A stretch of 64,000 nt of DNA, from contig JAOANU010000031.1 in the NCBI GenBank assembly GCA_034387635.1, positions 1-64,000 of the forward strand, in the 5' to 3' direction. Numbering within the stretch: position 1 is the stretch's first letter; every line of letters begins with the position of its first letter. Below are positions 55,723 to 64,000 of the stretch, in pieces. Origin of the DNA: Rhodosporidiobolus odoratus. Its lineage: Eukaryota; Basidiomycota; Microbotryomycetes; Sporidiobolales; Sporidiobolaceae. Position numbers and translations under genes: made by a program. The notes below the pieces were generated by a model. It did not search any database. It saw only the letters and a program-made list of their open reading frames with translations, and was not told where the DNA came from.

Positions 55723-58700
55723 ATGTCTATACCACCGGCTCTCGCGTCGTGCGAAACGTCAGCAAGTCGAGCGAGTCCAGATCTCGCGCCCTCGTCGACT
55801 CTCCCCTCGTCATCGCCAGGCATCGACGACATGACCACTCTGCCCATCCGCAACAGCACATCGTGGTCTAGTCAGCCGCCCTTCACTCGAACCGGAGGGT
55901 ATCCTGCCGTCCTACCTCGCCCTCATTCCGCTCTTCCCTTCTCTACCCTAACAACAAGTCGGCCTCTATCGGTTTGCTCCACCCTCTCCGCCGTCAGCGC
56001 TGCCTGTTCTGCGTCCTCCTTGACGGGCGACCGTCGCCGGCGTTCCGTTGCTCTGCTCGACCTCGAAACGGAGCTTGCCCTCGAGGAGCAAACGGGCAAC
56101 AAGCCAGGATCAGCCGCCGGTATTCGCAGCTCTCTTATCCGAGCTGAGGAGGTGCTCCGAGCCTCTGAACGCGAGAGGGAGCTCGAACGGCGAAGGGATC
56201 GGGCGGGCTTTCGCACGAGGCAAGTCAGAAGCGCTCACTTGTTGAACGACAGTTGGCGAACCCAGCATGTCGAAGGCGAAGAGGACGACGCCACCGAAGA
56301 CCTCAGCATACCCGTTCCCTCTCTTCCCCCCCGCCAACTCTCCCCGGCACCGCTAGCTTCGGCACAGGAAGGTCGTGCGCCGCCCGCCTCTCGTCGAAAC
56401 AGCATCAAACGCTTCAGCCCGAAACGCCTTCTCAAAAAGGCACGCTCCATCCCCACCGATTTACTTCTCTCTCCCGCCAATGGGACCAAGCGCTGGTCGA
56501 ATGAGACGAGTGCGAGCGAAAACGCACACTCGCCATCGGCAGCCGTTCCTGCCCCGCAAACCCGCCAAACATCGAAAGGCGAATCTACCTCCCCGCGCAG
56601 GCCACTGCGCCCCCCGCCTCGTCGCGCTCATTCCGCTGCCGACCTTCTCTCGTCTTCGCCAACTGTCGTTCCTTCCGCTGCCTTCCCTCGTCCTCGAGCT
56701 CCTTTCTTCCATCCTCCTTCCTACTACGGAACCCTCCCATCCCGCCTCGACCGCCTTCCTCTACCCGAGAACAGTCTTCCGTCCAAGTTTTCCGCGTCTT
56801 CCGGGGACTCGATCGGATACCTGGTTCAACTTGCCAGCGGCGGCACTGCGAAGAACGGGAAGGGGTTCAAGGACCGAGCTAAGACGATCAGCCATGCCGG
56901 TGCAAGCGGGCTGAAGAGCTTGAAGGGAAGAATGAGAGCCCCTTCGTCATCCAACTTGCGCGAGAAAAGCTTCGGGCCGACGGGTGCGAAAGGTGCTAAG
57001 AGGAAGCCGAGTCTGGCGAACCTCTTCTCCGGTATGACCGGGGGAGCGAGAGGCGGTAGCAGCGCGGATGCCAGTGCCGAGTCTAGCGTCGAGCATGGCG
57101 CCTCAGCTCCACCCCAGAAAAGGAAGGGCAGGACCATTTCCTTCGCCGCTTCCTCCATTCTCCCCAACTCGTCCGCCCCATCGAGCTCGGCATCCGGACA
57201 CCGCCCAAGCACGAGTATCTCGTCGTATGCCCCTTCGACCGCCACGAGCGACTCGCATGGTTCTCACCCATCTCAGCAAGACCGGCAGCAGCCTTCTCGC
57301 AAGCCTTCTCGTCTCGGCTTCTTCCGATCGGCCCTCCGCGACTCGTCTATCTCTGGCGGAAGCCGCTCCCTCCGCTCTCGTTCGCGCACCCGTTCAAGCG
57401 GAGGAATCTCGCCCAGCATCATCTCCCGCCCTCTTTCCGTCGCTACGTCCTCCGCCTCAGGAGGCGCTGCAGATCCGCGTCGCTTGTCCGAAGTGTCCTC
57501 TTCGCCCTCGATGGTCGCAAGTGTGCCCAGCAGCAGCGAACTGAGCGATAAGAAGGCAGGAGGTTGGGCGCGCAAGATCAGTTGGGCGGTCAAGGGCAAG
57601 GGGAAAGAGCGGGCAGGCGGTGAAGGAAATGTCGCCGCGAAGAGGGCTTTGTTCGAGAGGAAGGATAGCGCGGATGCACCAACGCTGATGAAGGCAGACA
57701 AACCGCAAGTTCAGGAAGGTCGTGCGTCTCCAATCTCTTCCACTCGATTCGACTGAACACCATGACTGACGCTGTTCTCCTGCAGGATGGCCTGAAGGCG
57801 TTGCTAGCCTTGCTTCTCGTATCCCCCTCGCTACCGTCTTTCCCCGCGCCCAGTCAGGGCCGCCGGTTCGCCCACCTCGTCCGCAGGACAACCTTCATTC
57901 TTCGGACGACACAACCTTCCACGGCCATGACATTCCCGGCGTTAAGACACGTGCAGCCGCAATCGATGCAAGCGCTACCCAGGAGCTGACGTCTAGCGCA
58001 CCAAGAATACGGGCAAAGACGAGCATTCCCGTGGCGAAGGCAAGGCTGCATGCGATGGCTCCTCCTGTGTCCGCCGCGCCCTTGCCGATCTACCGACCGA
58101 CCCTTCACAAACAACATGCGGCTACCTTTGGCTGCTCAACTGTGCCTCCCGCTGCGCCTTCGACACTTCTTCCGCCTGCACCCATCTACCCCGCCTATTC
58201 CCTACCCTCTCGCCGCCTCAGCCCCGACTCGTCCGACGAACCCAGCTCTCCGAGCGACACTGGCAGCGGCGGGTTCACGTCAGACTCTTCGCCTTACCAG
58301 CGCGCCCCGAGCCCTTTCCGCTCTCCTTCGCCGGCGAGGTTTCGGGATCTGCTCCCCTCTGCCACAGCGCAGAGTAGTCCCGAAAGGAACGAGAATGGGC
58401 TGCCCGTGCCCCTTGAACAGAGCCCGAGGAGCTCGAGAGAGGGGGACAGTCCGAAGAAGCAGGCGATGGGACCGGAGCAGGTGATCGTGATGGAGAATGT
58501 GAGGGAGCCCGTTGGTATGTCTTGTTCCCCTTCAGGTCTTCGACTAAGAACCTCGCTGATTCCACACGCTTGCTGATCAGGCCCGGATGCTGATGTGCGC
58601 CTCGCTACCGCCGATCTCGGCGCTTTCCTCTTCGACTTCGAGGACACCGCCGACTTCGAAACGTCCGCTGTTCCAGCTGGTAGCGTTCGGTCCCTCGCCT

Positions 58701-61593
58701 CAACGTCTACGACTTCTTCCGCTTTTGTTGCGTCATCGGCGCTCCCTCACATCCAAGCCGACGTTTCCGACCTCCCCGCCTCCCTTCGTCGCCATCTCCC
58801 TCATCTCGACTCGACCGAAAGCCTTCGGTCAACCGTCAGCGACGTGCCACAAGACCTCAAAGCGTTGATCGACGAGGTCGACGATCACATCTCCCTGAAC
58901 GAGGGCGACCTCGGCCCTTCCCTGTCCTTCGAGGGACAGAGCATGGGTGCAAGAGGCTTCGCAGATGAGCTGGAGGAGCTACAAGTCTCGAACGACTTCG
59001 CTACTTGCGAGGCATCGAGCAGCGACGATGACGAGGAGCCCGAGAGACCTGACGGAACCAGTTCGACCGCCTGCACGATGGGCGCTTTCCTGTCTCTCCC
59101 GCCTGGTGCGGGTAAGCACACTACGCGAGTCTTCGACGAGGGTGGTGCGACCGCTACCTTTGGCATCGACGCTACTACGGGCAGCTTCGAAGGGGTTTGG
59201 AGCACTGCCAGTGCTGTCCTTAGAAGCGCGTTTTCTGGCGATCACGCTGGCTCGGTAGCCGATGTACCCACTCCTTTCCTTCCACCTGTTCTACGCGACG
59301 TCCCGGAAATTGAAGGCGAAAACGTCGAGTCGACTGACAGTAGCGACGAAGATATGGCGGACGATCCGAGAGCGGCGTTGAGGGAAAGCGTGAGGGAGGC
59401 GCTGGAGATGGGGCGACCATCGGTGCAGATTTCCCTTTCTCTGCTCGCGACGAGCCTTGTACTGAGATGCCCGCGGTACTGCTTGCAGAACGGCGACAGG
59501 ATGTTCGAGCGGGTGGACGATCAGGTCCAGCTCACTGCCCTTCTCGGTTCGCCCTCCCCACCCGCTTCGCCAGAGCAGGTCCGGCAGACAGCGTTCCTTC
59601 GCAACCACTTCCGCAACGGCAGCCTCGTCTCGTCCACGGAAGGATCGCTGGACAGCCACTTCACCATCAACAATTCACCCACGCCCTACCCGCGCTGCGG
59701 TCGTCCACTACGCCAAAGCCTCGCCCGCTACTCCCAGGACTACTTTCCGACGAAGCGTCCGAGTCATCGCGCTCGACCTATCTCGGAACAATCTTCTTCT
59801 TCCTCAGCAGCAGCAGAACACCAGCAACTCGATCTCAGCGAAGCCACGAGTATCTCCCTCGCTCAAAGCACCCGCTCGACCAACCTCAGCATCTCGAGCA
59901 TTACGAGTTCCCCATGCCCTGTCCCGAAGAGCCGCCGCATCCCGATGCTGACGGGCAACAGGCCGCCTCCGCTGCAGCCGTCGTTCCGCTTCCCGCCAGA
60001 GAAGTCATCGTCTGCTACGCTGAAGTTGCAAGATCGCTCTCCCGGATTTGGGAGCAACTTGTTGGATCAGTTTGCGAAGAAGAGGACTGCGGAAGATACG
60101 ACGGAAGAGTACTTAGGGCCCATTGCCTCGGCGACCCTTCAAGGTGCGTATCGTTTCCATTCTTGCCTCGAGAAATGTGGCGCTCATAGTCTACTTCGTG
60201 TGCAGCCGCGACCTCACCACGCTTCGTTCGCCCTCTACAGCCGTCTCAGCCCGGCGCACCCCTTCCCCGTCCCCGCCTGCTTGAGCTTCAACAGCTCGAG
60301 TTACGTACCGTTCCGCCTGACACACCGCCGCCATCTTCTCCCTCCGTCTCGGATGGCGAGCGCCAAAGTCTCTTCAGCTTGGAGTCGCGTCAACCCTTCT
60401 TCGACGATGAAGGAGGTCCAGCGCCGCCTGTCTCTCGAAGAAATCGACATCAAGGCCGCCACTCTCGCCAAACCTCCCGCTCGTCGAGCATCCTGCAGTC
60501 CGTCATCGCGGAAGAGCCGGAGTGCCCCGTCTCGCTCAATGGTACCACTGTCGAGCTCGCCGTCCGCCTCCATCTCCAGCCCCTTTCGCCGATCAAAGAG
60601 CCACCGTCACCGCCAACTTTCCCTACTTCCCCTTACTCGGAGCTTCCATCCGTCGAGATCGTCCTCTCCTCGGGCGATGAGTGTGTGCAACCTCGTCTCG
60701 TCGAGCTGGACGATGAGAGCGACTCGGACGAAGACTTCGAGCTTACTGCAGAAACGAACTTCGAGACTACGCGGGTCTTCCTCCACTTCAATTACGAAGC
60801 CGACTCGGAGTTGAAGCGTAGTTGGTCCCTTTGGCCTGATACGGAAGCCTCTAGGGAGGCGGTAGCTCGTATGCTCAAGTCCCCCTTGCCTCCCAGACCA
60901 AGCTGACCTCTCCCACTCCCTACTTGCTTTGCAGTGTTTAACGCGCCAAGGACCTATCACGCCATCCTCGAATTCCTTTTCTACTCTCAGACCCACTTCC
61001 CCTCTCCACCTCACCTCATGCGCTTTGACTCCTTCATCTCTCCCGCTTTCGCCGATCCGCCCACCCCTCCTTCCCCTATTCGCATCCCCTCGCCTATCGT
61101 GGACTCGTCCTTCGAGAACACCGGTCTCCTCGCAACGATCCCGCCATCTCCTTCTCCTCAACCAACTATGCCGCCTCCGCCTCTTACGACCAAGGCGAAA
61201 GCAGCCCACCCCGCTCGGCGGCCTTTCGGCGAGAAACCCGTCAACAAGCAAGTCTCAGCCCTCTCTCGCTCGACCTCTTCGCCCTCCAAGCAGCCAAAGG
61301 AGGACCATTCGCCCTTCACGGCTCTACCGCCACGTCTCGGCTCCAAGCTACGTGGCGTTCGAGCCAAGTTGGCCTCGAAAAGCCCGAAGAAGACGGTGGA
61401 CACAAGCTTTTTGGGTGCAAAGGTATCGACCAGGAGACAAGGTCAACTCGATGCGGCGATGAGGAGGCTTGAAGGGACGGGTAAGCCAAGCGAGCAGAGG
61501 AGCGACAGTGAGAGTGATTTCACGGGGGTGTTGGAAGCGGCGGGAGAGGCGACGGACGAGTTTACCTTTACCAAGTACGGTGGATTCACATAA
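55723..61593 (+). CDS. Giant serine-rich, probably disordered protein of unknown function
   Basis: The start MSIPPALASCETSASRASPD is at 55723. A 2-kb first exon is rich in Ser, Pro and Arg, with basic patches (IKRFSPKRLLKKARSIPTD; GGWARKISWAVKGKGKERAG). GT-AG introns join it in phase to exons near 57790-58514, 58581-59430, about 59500-60140 and 60207-60869, and to a last exon from about 60935 to TAA at about 61593. The final join (GTATGC donor near 60870) gives LFNAPRTYHAILEFLFYS. Ordered islands are short: LATADLGAFLFDFEDTADFE, ALIDEVDDHISLNEGDLGPS, VFLHFNYEADSELKRSWSLW and the C-terminal KLRGVRAKLASKSPKKTVDT. No catalytic domain is visible. Many SP/SSP sites suggest phosphorylation; cell-polarity scaffolds look like this, but that is only analogy. 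About 1,800 residues if one gene. Confidence 0.55.
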
Positions 61594-62344
61594 TTCTTTG
61601 CGTCGATCGTGACTGACGGTAGCTCTACAGAACCTCACGACATTCGACCCAGCGCCCTCGAGTACGCCGCAAGACCGCCCTCTCGACTCTTCGATAAAAC
61701 ACGACTTTCACAACTTCCCTATTCTCCTTTCGCCTGTTCACGTTCCTCTGGTCTTCCTCCGTCCACAAGTCTTTGTGTCGTTCCGCGCACACTGTCGGTG
61801 TCGCATCTCGTTTCTTCTGTCCCACCGTGACCGACCCCCTTCGCCTGGCTGTTTGTCCCCTTTTTCTTTCGCAGATCCGTTGCAAATGGAAACGTTGTTC
61901 GTTGCTCTCCGTCCATTCCTCCAGCTATGAAGATCTCGAAACGTCTGCTACTAACTGCAAAGCTTGTTTGATCCAGGGAAGCCAGCTTGTACGAGCTTGC
62001 ATCGGGAAAAACAGAGAGCGCGACGTCCTCCCGCTTCGTCACAGATCGCCTTCGTACTAGAGCTATCAGTGCTTCGCCCGCTTCAAGAGGTCTCGCGAGC
62101 TGCCTCTGGCTGACGGTGGTGCAGAGAGGGAGGAGGAAATTTGACAATCTTTCTTTTCGACCAGGCGGCAAGACTGGGCTGCCCTCTCGTCTTGCTGTCA
62201 GGGCAGGACAAGCAGTCTTCTCGAGTGCGTCAGTAGAAGGGTATGCCAGCTCTACAGGTCGGCTGGAGTGAGAATGGGGAAAAGGTGTGGTGGAGGGTCC
62301 GACCGCGAGAGCCTTCGCCGTTTCCCGGTTCTCTCTTTCCCTCT

Positions 62345-62380
<36 letters not shown>

Positions 62381-62537
62381 CTCCTTGGTAGTCTCACTGA
62401 CAGAGTAACGTATCCTCCTCATCCTAGTCACCCACTAACCACCACCAATCCCCACCCTCACTCTAGCCACTCAACTACTTCTCCCACTCTCACTACTCTC
62501 CGCTTCTTTGTTCTCACCCTACATTCTCCAATTCGTT
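61594..62537 (+). promoter_or_regulatory. Intergenic; upstream region with CT microsatellite
   Basis: No gene recognised. It holds a (TC)n run passing into (TTTC)n at about 62341-62380, then C/T- and CA-rich leader sequence directly before the ATG at 62538. Probable promoter and leader of the RING-like gene. Confidence 0.5.
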
Positions 62538-64000
62538 ATGATCCCTCTCTCCCTTCAACACGCACCTCAGACGCCTCCCCGTCAAGTCAACCAACCCACC
62601 CTCGCCAAACCCTCACTCGTTCCTCTCTCGCTCGGATCCTCTTCTCCGATTCCAACTCAACCTCGTCAAGCTAGCTCGGAAGGAGCCCCCGTCAAGCACG
62701 CTCACTTTGGACAAGTCGGTGTCGCCGAGCCGGAGAGTCCTAGCAGTGAGTGGAGGAAGATGACCAGGAAGGAGAGGGACCGCGTCTCGAGGAGTGAAGG
62801 CAACGGTGAGGAAGGACCCCGGGCTCAGGCAGTCACCGCTGCCGATCAAGGTACGTTGCTAATCTTCTTCCCAGACTGTCGCGCAGTGTCTGACGCCTCT
62901 GCTGTCTTCGTCAGGGCCGGCTCCCTCGACTCGCAGTGGCAGGAGCGCCACCTTCAGCAAGGTTGTCTCTTCCGACAGGGCATCTCTGGCTGGGCTCGGA
63001 CAGCCGCAAGCTACGAGCACGGTAGGACCCCTGACCTCCGATAATTTCGCTCTGTATCGCTAAAACTGACCATTTCTTCCCTGGCCCGGCCTTCTCAACT
63101 TGGATTCCTGCAGCCCAACGCCTCCCGCAATAGCTCGTACGTCCCTCCTCACCAGCGCACCCGCAGTCGCTCGGGGTCGTGGGGTCCTCGCAATAAGCCT
63201 GTCAACCCGCTCTCGGCCTTCGACCGTTCCGCCTGTCCCGAAGAGGAAGACTCGTTTTACACGAACTGCTCGTCCCTCTCGATTGGCGCATCCCCGTCTT
63301 CGAGCGCGTACACCACGCCCAACACGAGTCGTTGTTTTGCTTCCCCCGCTCTGGCAAAGCCGTCTCCCGTTGCCTCGCCGCCGACCTCGCCAGTCGCGCT
63401 CATCTCGCGCGGCCCTTACCTCGACCCGACTCGCTTCAAGCACCCCACCGCGATCGAGGAAGAGGACGAACTCGACGCCCTCTCGGCGACGGAAGAAGCA
63501 GCTCTCGCTGGCGACAAGGATGAAACGTCCAACGTCAAGGCCAGCAAAAAGAGCATTGGCTTCGTCCCCCCTCCCGGCATGAAGGAGGAGAACGAGGACG
63601 TCTGCTCCGGTTGCGGCGCCGAGAAGAACCTGGCGTTCATCATTCTCGTAAGTCTGACCATTCCTCCTCGTCTTCGGTGGGATGGTACCCTGACCCCTTT
63701 CCGTTTCCGCAGGTCCCCTGCCGCCACACTCTCTGCCATGTCTGCGTCAACGCCTTGATCAACGGAGCGGCACACAAACCGCCTCGCCCCTCTGATTGCT
63801 TCGCCTGCTCCACGCACGCCGAGTCTTTCATCCCCACCCACGCTGGAGTCGCCGAAAAGAACGGCGGTATCGGCCTCGTGCTGGCGCTCAAGCAAGTCCT
63901 CGAGCTGGAGCAAACGACCATGCCGTCGAACTCGAGACGCGTCTCTCTACCTGCAGAGCCCGTGTCTGCTGAAGAAGCCGAGGGCATTCGCCTCTCTCGC
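62538..64000 (+). CDS. RING-like zinc-finger protein (partial, runs off the window)
   Basis: Starts MIPLSLQHAPQTPPRQVNQP. A Ser/Pro-rich N-terminus continues through three exons (SSYVPPHQRTRSRSGSWGPR; PYLDPTRFKHPTAIEEEDEL). A Cys/His cluster then begins: CSGCGAEKNLAFIIL, an intron, then VPCRHTLCHVCVNALING and CFACSTH. The spacing CXXC...CXHXXCXXC...CXXC fits a RING-type finger, suggesting ubiquitin-ligase or RNA-regulatory function. The part after the window end is not visible. Confidence 0.7.

Overview
The window looks like a chromosomal stretch from a GC-rich, intron-dense basidiomycete fungus. The best guess is a Pucciniomycotina red yeast (Rhodotorula/Sporobolomyces-like); this is inferred from style, not proven. 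Supporting signs: conserved fungal genes cut into many short exons by roughly 50-130 bp introns (triosephosphate isomerase has nine exons), donors of the form GTGCGT/GTACGT/GTGAGT, pyrimidine-rich leaders, and fungal families such as NDT80/PhoG, YAT permease, GOT1 and Crypton. There is no bacterial operon structure. No rRNA, tRNA or CRISPR array was recognised by eye.

Layout. 0.5-4.6 kb: minus-strand exons of one unidentified gene with a UIM-like motif and one fatty-acid-elongase-like gene with an irregular catalytic core. 5.2-7.7 kb: a C2H2 zinc-finger reading frame and a Myb/SANT protein on the minus strand, touching through an ATGA overlap. 8.5-10.7 kb: a 2-oxoglutarate/Fe(II) prolyl-hydroxylase-like oxygenase. 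10.8-13.6 kb: GOT1 (Golgi transport) and profilin. 14.1-19.3 kb: a very long low-complexity protein with a helical TPR-like section. 19.8-20.9 kb: a small hypothetical protein. 22.5-26.9 kb: F-actin capping protein beta and triosephosphate isomerase. 27.4-33.2 kb: an NDT80/PhoG transcription factor and a UBA-UAS-UBX protein of the FAF2/Ubx2 type. 35.5-38.8 kb: an Iec1-like C2H2 protein and an HXXXD acyltransferase-like enzyme. 39.3-45.9 kb: a nearly complete LINE plus an RNase H remnant of a second LINE. 46.4-49.4 kb: a YAT amino-acid permease. 49.65-53.35 kb: a Crypton (tyrosine-recombinase transposon). 54.4-64 kb: a small mitochondrial-looking protein, a huge serine-rich protein and the start of a RING-like zinc-finger protein.

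Most host genes are unrelated housekeeping or regulatory genes. The only clear functional pairing is actin control (profilin and capping protein beta, about 9 kb apart), which may be chance.

The points most worth following: (1) a Crypton flanked by a two-part inverted repeat, unusual for that class; (2) an inverted duplicate of the capping-protein promoter, first exon, first intron and start of exon 2, about 12 kb away, still able to encode a roughly 52-residue truncated peptide and carrying several C-to-T/G-to-A changes; (3) six introns in six genes that need a GC-AG boundary, with donors GCGAGT, GCACGT, GCACGC and GCGCGT; (4) a LINE whose ORF1 stop and ORF2 start overlap as ATGA and whose endonuclease and reverse transcriptase are in different frames; (5) very short initial exons and an 8-nt internal microexon. 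Exon coordinates were derived by eye and may be off by a base or two.
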